Origin: Evansella caseinilytica
GTDB lineage: Bacteria > Bacillota > Bacilli > Bacillales > Salisediminibacteriaceae
NCBI RefSeq assembly: GCF_900107275.1
Contig: NZ_FNPI01000002.1
Location: 124,001-188,000 of the forward strand
DNA length: 64,000 bases
Direction: 5' to 3'
This document shows, one piece after another, positions 37,867-48,309 of this stretch (within the stretch, counting starts at the first letter, position 1; each line of letters starts with the position of its first letter). Made by a program: the position numbers and the translations under genes. The notes under the pieces were generated by a model that saw nothing but the letters and a program-made list of their open reading frames with translations, had not been told where the DNA came from and did not search any database.

Positions 37867-39204
37867 ATGAAGCGTTTACGATTAATGCTTTTTACGACAA
37901 TGATCCTCACGAGTTTCTTCCTTTCACTTGTTCAAACATCTGCAAACGGGGGAGACGGGAAAGTAGTCTTTTACATCCCTGTAGAGCAGGCGGTTGAACG
38001 TGGATTGTTGGCTTTTTTAGAACGGTCGATTGAGACAGCCATTGAAGAAGGCGCAGACCATATTGTTTTTGAAGTGAACACCCCCGGCGGTTTTGTCGAT
38101 GCTGCCGGTGAAATTGCTGATTTAATCGGGAATGTTCCGATACCGACAACTGCGTTTGTCGTCAAGGACGCCCTCTCGGCAGGTGCTTATATTTCTTTAT
38201 ACGCGGATGAAATCGTCATGGTTCCGGGAATGGCTGAAATCGGTGCTGCGCAAGTAATCGACGGCTCCGGATCCGCTGCGGACGATAAAGCCCATTCCGC
38301 GTGGCTGGCAAAAATGCGCAATGCTGCGGAGCGCAATGGCCGTGATCCAATTTATGCGCTGGCAATGGCGGACCCGGAAATCGACCTGCCGGAGTACAAC
38401 GCCGGAACAGGGAAATTATTGACGTTGACTGCCAGCCAGGCCTACGAAGTCGGCTATGCGGATGCGTTAGCTGAGGATCGGGCGGAGCTTTTGCAATACT
38501 TAGATCTCGAAAATGCCGTTGAGCGCGAAATGGAAGTCAGCTTTGCGGAAAAAATCGCCCGCTTTGTTACTCATCCGATCATCATTCCGATATTGCTGTC
38601 GATCGGAAGCTTGGGACTTGTCCTGGAGCTTTATTCTCCTGGATTCGGAATTCCGGGAATCATGGGAATTACGGCACTAATGTTATATTTTTTTGGCCAT
38701 CTTGTCGCCGGGTTTGCCGGTTTTGAAACAATGATTTTGTTTGCCGCCGGAATCATTCTGCTACTGATAGAAATATTTATGCCCGGCTTCGGGATATTCG
38801 GTATATTAGGAATCGGCGCGATGATCGGCAGTTTGATTCTCGCATCGTACAGCACTTCGCATATATTAGTGTCGATTTTGATTGCAGCCGCAGTCACCAT
38901 CGCCGTGTCCATCATTATGTTCAAGTATTTCGGTAATCGCGGACCGTTGCGAAAGCTCGTCCTGACAGAAGCGATTACGACGGCGGAAGGCTATGTTTCC
39001 AATATAAACCGCGAGGATATTGTTGGCAAGGCCGGTGAGGCATTAACTACTTTACGCCCTTCAGGCACGGCGCTTATTGATAATGAACGACTTGACGTCG
39101 TTTCTGAAGGAGGATATATTGAACAAGGGAAGAAAGTCAAAGTCATTTCTGCATCAGGTTCGCGAATCGTTGTTCGAGAACATCATGCCTATAACGAAGA
39201 ATAA
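37867..39204 (+). CDS. yqeZ: YqeZ, NfeD family membrane serine protease
   Basis: 445 residues. A signal peptide (about 1-27) is followed by a ClpP/S49-like domain with NTPGGFVDAA (71-80), putative catalytic Ser104 in ALSAGAYIS and Lys149. Four to five membrane helices follow (about 225-345), and then a C-terminal NfeD OB-fold domain. It is a partner of flotillin FloA in membrane quality control. The SigW promoter upstream suggests induction by envelope stress. Confidence 0.93.
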   Translation: MKRLRLMLFTTMILTSFFLSLVQTSANGGDGKVVFYIPVEQAVERGLLAFLERSIETAIEEGADHIVFEVNTPGGFVDAAGEIADLIGNVPIPTTAFVVKDALSAGAYISLYADEIVMVPGMAEIGAAQVIDGSGSAADDKAHSAWLAKMRNAAERNGRDPIYALAMADPEIDLPEYNAGTGKLLTLTASQAYEVGYADALAEDRAELLQYLDLENAVEREMEVSFAEKIARFVTHPIIIPILLSIGSLGLVLELYSPGFGIPGIMGITALMLYFFGHLVAGFAGFETMILFAAGIILLLIEIFMPGFGIFGILGIGAMIGSLILASYSTSHILVSILIAAAVTIAVSIIMFKYFGNRGPLRKLVLTEAITTAEGYVSNINREDIVGKAGEALTTLRPSGTALIDNERLDVVSEGGYIEQGKKVKVISASGSRIVVREHHAYNEE

Positions 39205-39222
39205 GAGGAGGAGTAAAGGAAA

Positions 39223-40218
39223 ATGGAATTTGATTTCATGATCATTATTATTTTAGGATTAATCATTATCGCAGTTGCCGTACTGTTTACTTTTGTACCG
39301 GTGGCACTGTGGATTTCCGCGCTGGCCGCCGGGGTAAAAGTGGGAATTTTCCAGCTTGTCGGGATGAGGCTCCGCCGCGTCATTCCGCAGCGGGTGGTGA
39401 ATCCGCTGATCAAAGCAGTGAAAGCGGGCCTGGATATCAGCATTAATAAATTGGAGGGCCATTACCTGGCAGGGGGAAATGTCGACCGGGTTGTCAACGC
39501 ATTAATTGCGGCACAACGAGCCAATATTGAGTTGAGCTTTGAGCGCGCCGCAGCGATTGACCTTGCGGGCCGCGATGTTTTACAAGCCGTGCAAATGAGC
39601 GTTAATCCGAAAGTAATTGAAACCCCGTTTATTGCCGGTGTTGCAATGGACGGTATTGAAGTGAAAGCAAAAGCGCGCATTACAGTACGTGCAAATATCG
39701 ATCGCCTCGTCGGGGGAGCAGGAGAAGACACTGTCATCGCCCGGGTTGGGGAAGGAATTGTTTCTACGATAGGTTCTGCGAAAAATCACAAAGAGGTATT
39801 GGAAAACCCGGATATGATTTCTCAGACAGTATTGAAAAAAGGACTTGATTCCGGTACCGCGTTTGAAATTTTGTCCATCGATATTGCCGACATCGATATC
39901 GGTAAAAACATCGGTGCCGTTCTGCAGACAGACCAGGCGGAAGCAGACAAGAAAATCGCCCAAGCGAAAGCGGAAGAGCGCCGTGCGATGGCCGTTGCTC
40001 AAGAGCAGGAAATGAAAGCAAGGGTAGAGGAAATGAGAGCGAAAGTTGTCGAGGCGGAAGCAGAGGTTCCTCTTGCCATGGCGGAAGCATTCCGTTCCGG
40101 AAACATGGGCGTCATGGATTATATGAACATGAAGAATGTCATGGCGGATACCGATATGCGCGACTCGATCGGTAAAGCGACAGGCAGCGATAAAGACCAG
40201 GACAAGCGCAAACAATAA
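39223..40218 (+). CDS. floA: FloA, flotillin-like membrane scaffold protein
   Basis: 331 residues. An N-terminal hydrophobic hairpin (about 5-35) is followed by an SPFH-like domain and a coiled coil rich in Ala and Glu (about 235-285, [18 protein letters not shown]). The YqfA/FloA length and C-terminal [17 protein letters not shown] are conserved. FloA organises functional membrane microdomains. It lies between yqeZ and yqfB in a SigW-type operon. Confidence 0.95.
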   Translation: MEFDFMIIIILGLIIIAVAVLFTFVPVALWISALAAGVKVGIFQLVGMRLRRVIPQRVVNPLIKAVKAGLDISINKLEGHYLAGGNVDRVVNALIAAQRANIELSFERAAAIDLAGRDVLQAVQMSVNPKVIETPFIAGVAMDGIEVKAKARITVRANIDRLVGGAGEDTVIARVGEGIVSTIGSAKNHKEVLENPDMISQTVLKKGLDSGTAFEILSIDIADIDIGKNIGAVLQTDQAEADKKIAQAKAEERRAMAVAQEQEMKARVEEMRAKVVEAEAEVPLAMAEAFRSGNMGVMDYMNMKNVMADTDMRDSIGKATGSDKDQDKRKQ

Positions 40219-40258
40219 TGTGTGTTCAGATATGCTGGATGAAAGGGGCTGACGGTCA

Positions 40259-40801
40259 ATGGATGCCTTAATCGATTTGCTCTTTGGCAATCCGTTTCTT
40301 CTCTTTCTGATCATCGCTGGTATTGTCAGCTTTTTGCAGCGGCTTGGTAATAAAGGAAAACAGGAAGAAACGAAGAAAACAGCAGGAAGACCTGCTCAGG
40401 GACGGGCGGCAGAGAAAAAAGAAATCGACTGGCGAGAAATCTTTCGTCAGGAGGAAGCGCCGCCGGCTAAACAGGAGCATCGTCCTGCACCTGCGATGTC
40501 ACAGGCCGAAACATCGCGCGGCACAAATCAAGTGCCTTACAATATGGAAGACAATGCTGAATCGGAGCTGGAGAAAGCGAAAAATCAATTGCATAACCGC
40601 TATGAAGAGCTGAAGAAAAAGAAAGAGCTCGCGTTGAAACAAGCTAATAAGCTTGCTGATTCTCCGATTGTTCGCAGTGAGATTGCTGATAATCGCAGCG
40701 GTGGAATTCTTGACTTCAAAAATGTCTCTGGCGATGATATCGTCAAAGGCATCGTCTGGGCGGAAGTGTTAGGAAAACCGAAGGCAAGAACGAGTCGATA
40801 A
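40259..40801 (+). CDS. yqfB: YqfB-like membrane protein of the floA operon
   Basis: 180 residues. One N-terminal hydrophobic segment (about 5-25) is followed by a long basic and charged region (AEKKEIDWREIFRQEEAP) and a coiled coil (ELEKAKNQLHNRYEELKKKKEL). It ends with the conserved-looking DIVKGIVWAEVLGKPKA. Its position after floA identifies it with B. subtilis yqfB; function is unknown. A strong terminator follows. Confidence 0.75.
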   Translation: MDALIDLLFGNPFLLFLIIAGIVSFLQRLGNKGKQEETKKTAGRPAQGRAAEKKEIDWREIFRQEEAPPAKQEHRPAPAMSQAETSRGTNQVPYNMEDNAESELEKAKNQLHNRYEELKKKKELALKQANKLADSPIVRSEIADNRSGGILDFKNVSGDDIVKGIVWAEVLGKPKARTSR

Positions 40802-40829
40802 TTGTCGGTATGGAAAAAGAGAATAGCGA

Positions 40830-40869
40830 CTGTTCAAGAAGGTTATCATTTATCTTTTTGAACATGCTC
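40830..40869 (+). repeat. Short hairpin remnant related to the repeat ends
   Basis: GTTCAAGAAG (40832-40841) and CTTTTTGAAC (40854-40863) form a hairpin followed by ATGCTC. This looks like the two ends of a family A or B element with nothing between them. Confidence 0.5.
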
Positions 40870-40870
40870 A

Positions 40871-40918
40871 AAAAGACCTTTTGCAGGCTTCACAAAGCCT
40901 GCAAAAGGTCTTTTCTCA
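40871..40918 (+). terminator. Strong terminator after yqfB
   Basis: A perfect 20-bp stem, 40871-40890 with 40895-40914, has a CACA loop; the outer ends are AAAAGACC and GGTCTTTT. It separates the yqeZ operon from yqfC. Confidence 0.88.
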
Positions 40919-40941
40919 TAGCAGCGGTTCTATTTTCTGTG

Positions 40942-40967
40942 ATACAAAATCAACAATGATCATACAT
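40942..40967 (+). promoter_or_regulatory. Possible SigE promoter of yqfCD
   Basis: CATACAT (40961-40967) matches the SigE -10 consensus, and ATACAA (40942-40947) lies 13 bp upstream in the -35 place. yqfC and yqfD are SigE-controlled in B. subtilis. Confidence 0.5.
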
Positions 40968-40989
40968 ATGATGTGAAAGGAGGTTCATC

Positions 40990-41286
40990 ATGAAGAGAAT
41001 ACAAAAGAGACTTCGGAGATGGATGACAGAACAGATGGATCTTCCGGCAGATGTCATGATGGACTTACCGAGAGTTACGTTGATCGGTAATTTTCATATT
41101 TATATCGAAAATCACAAAGGCGTTATCCGCTTTACCGCAGAAGAGCTGCGGCTGCGGCTGACTGAAGGGGAGTTGCTGGTCACAGGGAATGATTTTGTAA
41201 TCAAAAATATCTTGCCTGAAGAGATGCTGCTAGAAGGTGTTATTAAAGACATCAGGTTTATAAAAGAGGGGAGTTCCGGCAGGTGA
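40990..41286 (+). CDS. yqfC: YqfC, sporulation protein
   Basis: 98 residues of the YqfC/YabP family, with LPRVTLIGNFHIYIENHKGVI and GELLVTGNDFVIKNI. It is a mother-cell sporulation gene of unknown biochemical role. The start follows AAAGGAGG. yqfD follows seven bases later, a conserved pair. A candidate SigE promoter is present upstream. Confidence 0.92.
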   Translation: MKRIQKRLRRWMTEQMDLPADVMMDLPRVTLIGNFHIYIENHKGVIRFTAEELRLRLTEGELLVTGNDFVIKNILPEEMLLEGVIKDIRFIKEGSSGR

Positions 41287-41293
41287 TGAGAAG

Positions 41294-42481
41294 ATGAAAA
41301 ACCAATGGGTGCATAAATTGTCAGGCTATGTTCGTATGAAAATTTCCGGCCCGTATCCGGAAATGTTTATTAATCATTGTATCGAACGAAAAATTCCGGT
41401 TTGGGATATTAAATATCATGGTCAGCACGAGCTTGTTTGTTCCGTTTTATTGGACGAGATCCCTCGCTTAAGACGGCTGGCGAGAACATCCGACTGCAAA
41501 ATTTCTTTTATTGGTCGAAAGGGATTTCCTTTTTTTATCCACAAGTTATGGCGGCGTAACGGGCTGTTGTTCGGAGCTGCTTTCTTCCTTATTTTGGTAT
41601 ATTTGCTGTCCAACATGGTATGGGGAATTGAAGTGGAAGGTGCCACGCCGAAAGTAGAACATGAGCTGCGGCAAGCCGTGACGGAATTGGGAATAAAAAA
41701 GGGAGCTTTTCAGTTTCAGCTTCCGCCGCCGGAAAAAATTCAAGCAATCATCACAGAGCAAATTAGTGAAGCCACTTGGATTGGTGTGACTCGAAAAGGT
41801 ACAACCTATCATTTTCAAGTAGTGGAAAAGGACATTGCAGAACGGGAGCCGCTGGAAGCACCGGGACATCTCGTTGCTTCGAGAAAAGCCGTGATATACG
41901 ATATGTTTGTGGAAGAGGGGAAGCCGGTAGCGGAGCGGAATCAAATGGTTCGAAAAGGGGATATGCTTGTATCGGGACTCATCGGCAAAGAAGGAGAAGA
42001 GCAGCAAGTTTCGGCAAGGGGAAGCGTGCTCGGTGAAATTTGGTACGAAGCTACTGTCGAAGTGCCGCTGTCGACAACGCTGTACACGGCAACCGGCAAT
42101 TCCTATCGGACACACCAACTTCATATAGGCAAGTGGACAATTCCGATTTGGGGATGGAATCCGCCGGAATATGCAGATGCTAAAGAAGAAGAATATGAGC
42201 GGGAGTGGGAGCTTTTCGGGTTTACGCTTCCATTCCATTACGGCTATAAAGATTGGCTGGAAGCAGAGGAGGTTGAGCAGGAAACAGCCGAGGAAGAAGC
42301 TGTTGCCATTGCGATTGAAAAAGGAAAGGAAAGGATATTACCATCATTTTCTGCAAATGCGGAAGTTATCGGCGAAAAAGTTTTGCACCATTTTGTTGAG
42401 AATGGTAAAGTTATAGTAATCATTCACTATCGAATCGTGGATGAAATCGCCAAAAAGCAACCGATAATTCAAGGAGACTGA
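41294..42481 (+). CDS. yqfD: YqfD, stage IV sporulation protein family
   Basis: 395 residues. An N-terminal cytoplasmic domain (about 1-90) precedes one membrane helix (about 92-112, LLFGAAFFLILVYLLSNMVW). The large external domain has EVEGATPKVEHELRQAV and EATWIGVTRKGTTYHFQVVEK. It matches the YqfD family in length and in its place between yqfC and phoH. It is needed for proper sporulation in Bacillus; the mechanism is unknown. Confidence 0.92.
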   Translation: MKNQWVHKLSGYVRMKISGPYPEMFINHCIERKIPVWDIKYHGQHELVCSVLLDEIPRLRRLARTSDCKISFIGRKGFPFFIHKLWRRNGLLFGAAFFLILVYLLSNMVWGIEVEGATPKVEHELRQAVTELGIKKGAFQFQLPPPEKIQAIITEQISEATWIGVTRKGTTYHFQVVEKDIAEREPLEAPGHLVASRKAVIYDMFVEEGKPVAERNQMVRKGDMLVSGLIGKEGEEQQVSARGSVLGEIWYEATVEVPLSTTLYTATGNSYRTHQLHIGKWTIPIWGWNPPEYADAKEEEYEREWELFGFTLPFHYGYKDWLEAEEVEQETAEEEAVAIAIEKGKERILPSFSANAEVIGEKVLHHFVENGKVIVIIHYRIVDEIAKKQPIIQGD

Positions 42482-42486
42482 GATGA

Positions 42487-43464
42487 TTGACAGAGATGAA
42501 ACAAACGGTACAGTTAGCCATTCAGAATGCAAATGAAGTACAAGCGCTTTTCGGTCCGAACGACCGTCATTTAAAGCGGCTTGAGGAAGCCTTCGACACT
42601 GCCATCATGACGCGCGGGGAAGAAGTGACTATCACAGGAACAAAAGAAACGATCAGCAAGATTGAAGACATCCTGGGAATGCTTCTTCAACTAATCCGTA
42701 AAGGAACTTCTGTTCAGGAAAGAGATGTCGTTTACGCTGTCCAGTTAGCTGAGCGCAATATGCTCCATGAGCTGCCGCAGTTGTTTGAAGACAAGATTAC
42801 CGTCAGTGCGAAAGGAAAACCGATTCTTGCCAAAACGCTGGGGCAAAGGCACTACATTACCGCCATTCGGCGGCGGGACATTGTTTTTGGCATCGGTCCG
42901 GCGGGAACCGGAAAAACGTATTTAGCTGTAGTGATGGCCGTCCATGCCTTAAAGGAAGGTCAGATGAAGCGGATCATTCTCACGAGACCTGCGGTGGAGG
43001 CAGGGGAAAGCCTTGGTTTTCTGCCGGGGGATTTAAAGGAAAAAGTCGATCCCTACTTAAGGCCGCTTTATGACGCTCTTCACGATGTATTAGGTGTTGA
43101 ACAGACGGCGAGGCTGATGGAACGGGGAACGATCGAAGTGGCTCCGCTTGCATACATGAGGGGGAGAACATTGGACGATTCCTTCGTCATATTGGATGAG
43201 GCGCAGAACACCACTCCGGAACAAATAAAAATGTTTTTAACGCGGCTCGGTTTCGGATCAAAGATGGTGGTCACCGGAGATTTAACGCAAATCGACCTGC
43301 CGAAAGGGAAGATATCCGGCTTGAACGCAGCGTTGAAAATATTAAAAAATGTTGACGGGGTTCAGTTCATTCATTTAGAATCAGCCGATGTTGTCAGACA
43401 TACATTGGTCAAACGAATCATTGATGCTTACCGCGCTTACGAACAGGCGGACGGAGCTGATTAA
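42487..43464 (+). CDS. phoH: PhoH family ATPase
   Basis: 325 residues. An N-terminal KH-like region is followed by the PhoH ATPase core with a Walker A motif GPAGTGKTYLA (near residue 138), the LGFLPGDLKEKVDPYLRPLYDAL block and Walker B FVILDEAQN. The start is TTG downstream of AAGGAGA. Members are RNA-linked ATPases; the exact role is unclear. It neighbours ybeY, as in many bacteria, which suggests a role in rRNA or RNA processing. Confidence 0.94.
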   Translation: MTEMKQTVQLAIQNANEVQALFGPNDRHLKRLEEAFDTAIMTRGEEVTITGTKETISKIEDILGMLLQLIRKGTSVQERDVVYAVQLAERNMLHELPQLFEDKITVSAKGKPILAKTLGQRHYITAIRRRDIVFGIGPAGTGKTYLAVVMAVHALKEGQMKRIILTRPAVEAGESLGFLPGDLKEKVDPYLRPLYDALHDVLGVEQTARLMERGTIEVAPLAYMRGRTLDDSFVILDEAQNTTPEQIKMFLTRLGFGSKMVVTGDLTQIDLPKGKISGLNAALKILKNVDGVQFIHLESADVVRHTLVKRIIDAYRAYEQADGAD

Positions 43465-43549
43465 GAAAAATTCAGTGGGCAGGTCAGAAAACAACGCTTT
43501 TGATCAACCGCTGCAGTAGATTTTTGTAAACCTTTTAGGGGTGAAAGCA

Positions 43550-45790
43550 ATGGGGAAACGCAAGTCGATCGATCATCAGAAATGGTGGCAAAAAATCAAG
43601 GATCACCGCTATATTCGGTTTGCTCTGTTTGTGGTAACAGGCATGATTACATATTTATTGATGGTATCCAATGTAACTCCGGAAACCATTGAAATCGAGA
43701 CAGGCACAATTGCCGATCAGGATATCCGCTCCCCGATAACGATCGAGAATAAGGCGATGACGGAGCGGTTGAAGGATGAAGCATATGAGTCGGTGGGACC
43801 TGTCTATACGACAAGATCTCATTACGCGACGAATCAAATTGAGCGCATCAATCAGATTTTTGATACGATCCGTCAAGTTCAACGGGAAGCGAAAGAGCGA
43901 AAGGATGAAATTTCCGACCTAGAAGAAGAACAGGGCGATGCGGAGGATGAGGAAGCATCGTCGTCGGATGTTGAAATAGAAGAATTAACCCTGGAAGAGC
44001 AGTTGGAACGAGTCAGGAACATCATTGCCGATCAGACAAGCGAGGACATTTCAGATGAAACGCTGCTGACGTTGCTGGAAACACCTGCGAGCGATTTGGA
44101 GCTGGCGCAGGAGACGACGACAAATGCGATATACGATGTCATGAGCGAAGATATCCATGTCGATGATGTGGAAGACGCGAAAAATCAAGCGGAAAGAAAA
44201 GTCATCATTTCCACCGTTGATCCAGGTCTTTACCGGGCGATGATTGAATTGGCGCGGTTCGGAATTACCGCCAACTATTTATTGGACGAGGCAGCTACCG
44301 AAGAAGCGCGGCAGGCAAACGTGGAGGCTGTCGATCCGGTCATGATCCGCGAAGGGCAGTTGATTGTGGAAGAAGGCCAGATGATTACCGCCGATATTTA
44401 TAATCAGCTGGCGCTCGTCGGTCTGCTGGAAGACCATTCTACGATTCTTCCTTATTTCGGACTGGCGATACTCGTTATTCTCCTGATGGCGATGCTCGCT
44501 TACTTTCTTTCCGATGTAAAAACAAGCTTGCCGGCGAATAATACGCATTTGCTGATGTTCGTATTGATTTATTCCTTAACGCTGGTCATCCTGAAGCTGG
44601 TAAGCTTGACAAATATCATTGAAATTTTCGGCTTGACATATATTGTTCCGGTTGCGATGGGCACAATGCTGATTACAATCTTACTCCATTCCAGGGTGGC
44701 GCTGTTTTCCAGCATGGTGTTTGCTATCATCGCCAGCGTGATGTTTAATGCCCAATCTTCCGGTGTGATGGATTACACACATGGAGTATATATCTTTTTC
44801 AGTTCGGTGGGAGGCGTGTTTTTCTTAAGTAAATCGCACCGGGTCATCCGCATTCTTCAAAGTGGAATTTTCGTCGGCATATTAAACGTTTTTGTCATCG
44901 CCGCCATTCTGATGGTCAGAAACGGACAATACGGCTGGTTTGAAATCTGGTTTTCCTTCGGCTTTGCCGCGTTATCGGGTTTTTTGGCTGCCGTGTTGAC
45001 ATTGGGGCTGCTGCCGTTCTTTGAAGCCGGCTTTGGCGTCTTGTCCACGACAAAGCTGATAGAATTATCCAATCCGAATCATCCGCTGATGAGAAAAATC
45101 CTTCTGGAGGCTCCGGGAACGTATCATCACAGTGTCATGGTGGCAAACTTAGCTGAAGGAGCCTGTGAATCAGTCGGTGCTAATGGATTGTTGGCAAGGG
45201 TCGGCTCCTATTACCATGATCTTGGGAAAACGAAACGACCGCATTTCTTTATAGAGAATCAAATGAAGATTGACAATCCGCACGACAAAATCTCTCCGCA
45301 GTTGAGCAAGACAATTATCATGGCTCATCCGTATGATGGAGCAGAAATGTTAAAAGAATATAGAATGCCGAAAGAATTCATCGATATTGCCGAACAGCAT
45401 CATGGGACAACGTTATTGAAATATTTTTATCACAAAGCGAAGCAGGATTCGGATACAGACATTCCGGAGTCGGAATTCCGCTATCCCGGTCCGAAAGCGC
45501 AATCACGTGAGGCTGCTATCGTCGGCATCGCTGATTGCGTGGAAGCGGCTGTCCGGTCGATGACGAAACCGACGCCTGACAAAATTGAATCACTGGTTAA
45601 AAAAATCATTACCGACCGTCTCGAAGATGGCCAGTTCGATGAGTGCGATCTGACATTAAAGGAATTAAACGTCATTGCTAAATCGATCTGCGAAACGCTG
45701 TATGGAACGTTTCACTCGCGTATTGAATATCCTGATGAAGCTTCTGTTAAAGGAGAACATAAGAAAGCGGAAAAGAAAGGTGAAAAATAA
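43550..45790 (+). CDS. pgpH: PgpH, membrane cyclic di-AMP phosphodiesterase
   Basis: 746 residues. A first membrane helix (about 26-45) is followed by an extracytoplasmic 7TMR-HDED domain, seven membrane helices (about 300-490), and a cytoplasmic HD domain with YHHSVMVANLAEGA, SYYHDLGKTKRP and EQHHGTTL. This is the YqfF/PgpH architecture. It hydrolyses c-di-AMP and so affects potassium and osmotic balance. The ATG at 43550 follows GGGGTGA; an in-frame GTG at 43541 is inside the ribosome site. Confidence 0.95.
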   Translation: MGKRKSIDHQKWWQKIKDHRYIRFALFVVTGMITYLLMVSNVTPETIEIETGTIADQDIRSPITIENKAMTERLKDEAYESVGPVYTTRSHYATNQIERINQIFDTIRQVQREAKERKDEISDLEEEQGDAEDEEASSSDVEIEELTLEEQLERVRNIIADQTSEDISDETLLTLLETPASDLELAQETTTNAIYDVMSEDIHVDDVEDAKNQAERKVIISTVDPGLYRAMIELARFGITANYLLDEAATEEARQANVEAVDPVMIREGQLIVEEGQMITADIYNQLALVGLLEDHSTILPYFGLAILVILLMAMLAYFLSDVKTSLPANNTHLLMFVLIYSLTLVILKLVSLTNIIEIFGLTYIVPVAMGTMLITILLHSRVALFSSMVFAIIASVMFNAQSSGVMDYTHGVYIFFSSVGGVFFLSKSHRVIRILQSGIFVGILNVFVIAAILMVRNGQYGWFEIWFSFGFAALSGFLAAVLTLGLLPFFEAGFGVLSTTKLIELSNPNHPLMRKILLEAPGTYHHSVMVANLAEGACESVGANGLLARVGSYYHDLGKTKRPHFFIENQMKIDNPHDKISPQLSKTIIMAHPYDGAEMLKEYRMPKEFIDIAEQHHGTTLLKYFYHKAKQDSDTDIPESEFRYPGPKAQSREAAIVGIADCVEAAVRSMTKPTPDKIESLVKKIITDRLEDGQFDECDLTLKELNVIAKSICETLYGTFHSRIEYPDEASVKGEHKKAEKKGEK

Positions 45791-46257
45791 TGTTCGAACA
45801 AATCGAATTTACCGATGAAACGAATGAACTAGCAGAGGAAATGCTTCAATTGGTAGGAGACGTGTTAACCACAGCAATGAAAATGGAAATAATCGGGCAA
45901 AACGTTGAAGTGTCCGTAACATTTGTCGACGATGAGCGGATACAAGCCATCAACCGCGAGTACCGTGGGAAGGATCAGCCGACAGATGTGTTATCGTTTG
46001 CGCTGAACGAAGGTGACGGGGAAGAGGTTTCTGACGGCGAAAATATTCCGCAGCTTCTTGGTGATATTATCATTTCGATTCCACGAGCTAAAAAGCAGGC
46101 TGAGGATTACGGACATACATTTGAACGGGAACTTTGCTTCCTTGCTGTTCACGGTTTTTTGCACCTTGTAGGATATGACCACGATACAGAGGATGCAGAA
46201 AAGGCAATGTTTATCAAACAAGAGGAAATTCTTGAGAAGCATGGCATCAAAAAATGA
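45790..46257 (+). CDS. ybeY: YbeY, endoribonuclease / rRNA maturation factor
   Basis: 155 residues. The zinc site HGFLHLVGYDH (residues 121-131) is fully conserved, as is PTDVLSFAL. It starts right at the pgpH stop. YbeY acts in 16S rRNA 3'-end maturation and 70S quality control. Its end overlaps dgkA by 17 bp. Confidence 0.96.
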   Translation: MFEQIEFTDETNELAEEMLQLVGDVLTTAMKMEIIGQNVEVSVTFVDDERIQAINREYRGKDQPTDVLSFALNEGDGEEVSDGENIPQLLGDIIISIPRAKKQAEDYGHTFERELCFLAVHGFLHLVGYDHDTEDAEKAMFIKQEEILEKHGIKK

Positions 46258-46630
46258 ACAGCCGTTTATCTCGTGGAGTCGGTTAAAAAAAAGCTTTGTT
46301 TATGCAAGCAACGGAGTTGTGAACACATGGAAAAACGAACAGAATTTCCGCATTCATTTATTCCTGACAGCCGTTGTGATTATCGCAGCACAATTGCTTA
46401 AAATATCATTCATTGAACAAGCGGTACTAGCTGTTGTCATTGGCGGCGTCCTTGCGCTGGAATTAATTAATACAGCGATTGAACGCACCGTGGATCTCAC
46501 GGTACAAACATACGACGAACGGGCGAAAACGATTAAGGACACGGCAGCAGGGGCGGTTTTTGTTTTTTCCGTGGCAGCAGCGATTGTCGGCATGCTGATT
46601 TTCTTACCGCGAATCCTTGCGTTGTTTTAA
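46241..46630 (+). CDS. dgkA: DgkA, undecaprenol kinase (diacylglycerol kinase family)
   Basis: 129 residues, three membrane helices. The catalytic signature is LALELINTAIERTVDL with a following DERAKTIKDTAAGAV. In Gram-positive bacteria this enzyme phosphorylates undecaprenol rather than diacylglycerol. The ATG at 46241 gives the family N-terminus and overlaps ybeY; the frame extension upstream is inside ybeY. A family A repeat starts two bases after the stop. Confidence 0.94.
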   Translation: MASKNEQPFISWSRLKKSFVYASNGVVNTWKNEQNFRIHLFLTAVVIIAAQLLKISFIEQAVLAVVIGGVLALELINTAIERTVDLTVQTYDERAKTIKDTAAGAVFVFSVAAAIVGMLIFLPRILALF

Positions 46631-46631
46631 T

Positions 46632-46934
46632 AGTGCTTGTTCTAAAAGATCGTTTTTTATCTTTTGGAACAAGCACGAAGCAATGAGCCGGACTTCACGG
46701 AAATGCTGCGAGCTGTCTCATCGTGTGTCATCGCGCGCGATGGCACTTGGATCGACGTCGGAGTTCTACTAACAGAGGAAGAGACAATGAGTGGAGCCAA
46801 TCCATTCTTTTTAGGCCGGCTGTGAGTGGTTTTCTCAGAGTCAGGATGGCGACATTCCGTTGTTGCCCATAGGACGTGGGCAGCACTTAGGCGAAATTGG
46901 GGCGCATCGTGCGTAACTATTGCCTTTACTCTAA
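46632..46934 (+). repeat. Family A structured repeat, copy A3
   Basis: Hairpin h1 (46633-46676) has C-G at the 4th pair and T-G at the 11th where A1 has T-A and A-T. Hairpin h4 has inner arms GCCCAT / GTGGGC instead of GCTCAC / GTGAGC, again keeping pairing. The terminal TTGAACACG is deleted (CCTTT joins ACTCTA). It fills the 46631-46991 gap apart from the cdd leader. Confidence 0.85.
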
Positions 46935-46991
46935 TACGAAAAGACGTAAAAAATAAATGAAGTTCAGTCTTGATAAGTGTAGGTGACATAA

Positions 46992-47390
<399 letters not shown>

Positions 47391-47404
47391 AGGTGAAGGT
47401 GTAA

Positions 47405-48301
47405 ATGAAAAAATCAGGATTTGCAGCATTAATCGGCAGGCCGAATGTAGGGAAGTCCACGCTGCTGAATGAACTGCTCGGCCAAAAAATTGCGATTATG
47501 AGCGACAAACCGCAGACGACGAGAAATCGTATCCAAGGGGTGTATACCGAGGAAAGAGGGCAGGTTGTTTTTATCGATACGCCGGGGATTCATAAGCCGA
47601 AGCACCGCCTTGGAGATTTCATGACCAAGGTTGCACAGACGACGCTCAAAGAAGTGGACGTAGTCCTTTTTTTAGTGGATGCAAAAGAGGGCAGAGGGCG
47701 CGGTGATGACTTTATTATGGACAAGCTGAAAAGCATCGCCACACCTGTATTTCTTGTCGTAAATAAAATTGATGAAGTTCACCCGGATGAACTGTTGCTG
47801 ATCATCGATGATTATCGTAAACAACTGGAATTTACTGAAATCATCCCGATCTCGGCATTGCATGGAAATAACGTGAAAACGTTGGTCGATCAGGTGTTTC
47901 GCTACCTGGAGGCTGGGCCCCAATATTATCCGGAAGATCAAGTGACGGATCACCCAGAACGATTTTTAATGTCGGAAATGATTCGTGAGAAGGTGCTTCA
48001 TTTGACGACGGAAGAAGTACCCCATTCAATCGCGGTTGATATTGAACAAATAAAAAGGCGCGGAGAAGGCTCCGCGGTGTATATCGGCGCCGTGATTGTT
48101 GTGGAACGTAGCTCCCAAAAGGGAATCATTATCGGCAAGCAAGGGAAAATGCTGAAGGAGATCGGCAGGAAAGCCAGGGAAGACATTGAAGCATTGCTGG
48201 GGTCAAAGATCTTTTTGGAGTTATATGTGAAGGTGGAAAAAGATTGGCGTAATAAGGGAAAATATTTAAAGGAATTCGGCTATCGGGAGGACGAATATTG
48301 A
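47405..48301 (+). CDS. era: Era, GTPase of 30S ribosome assembly
   Basis: 298 residues. GTPase motifs are GRPNVGKST (11-19), the QTTRNR switch, [13 protein letters not shown] and NKID. The C-terminal KH domain has [24 protein letters not shown]. Era binds the 3' end of 16S rRNA and acts in small-subunit assembly. The start follows GGTGAAGGTG. Confidence 0.97.
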   Translation: MKKSGFAALIGRPNVGKSTLLNELLGQKIAIMSDKPQTTRNRIQGVYTEERGQVVFIDTPGIHKPKHRLGDFMTKVAQTTLKEVDVVLFLVDAKEGRGRGDDFIMDKLKSIATPVFLVVNKIDEVHPDELLLIIDDYRKQLEFTEIIPISALHGNNVKTLVDQVFRYLEAGPQYYPEDQVTDHPERFLMSEMIREKVLHLTTEEVPHSIAVDIEQIKRRGEGSAVYIGAVIVVERSSQKGIIIGKQGKMLKEIGRKAREDIEALLGSKIFLELYVKVEKDWRNKGKYLKEFGYREDEY

Positions 48302-48309
48302 TTCTCGGC

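Noticed and set aside
39580-40314. Long minus-strand frame (244 codons) opposite floA and yqfB
   Set aside because: It lies opposite well-supported genes, has no ribosome site or family signature, and reflects codon bias of the sense strand. The same applies to frames opposite yqfD (41546-42238) and comER (12338-12805).
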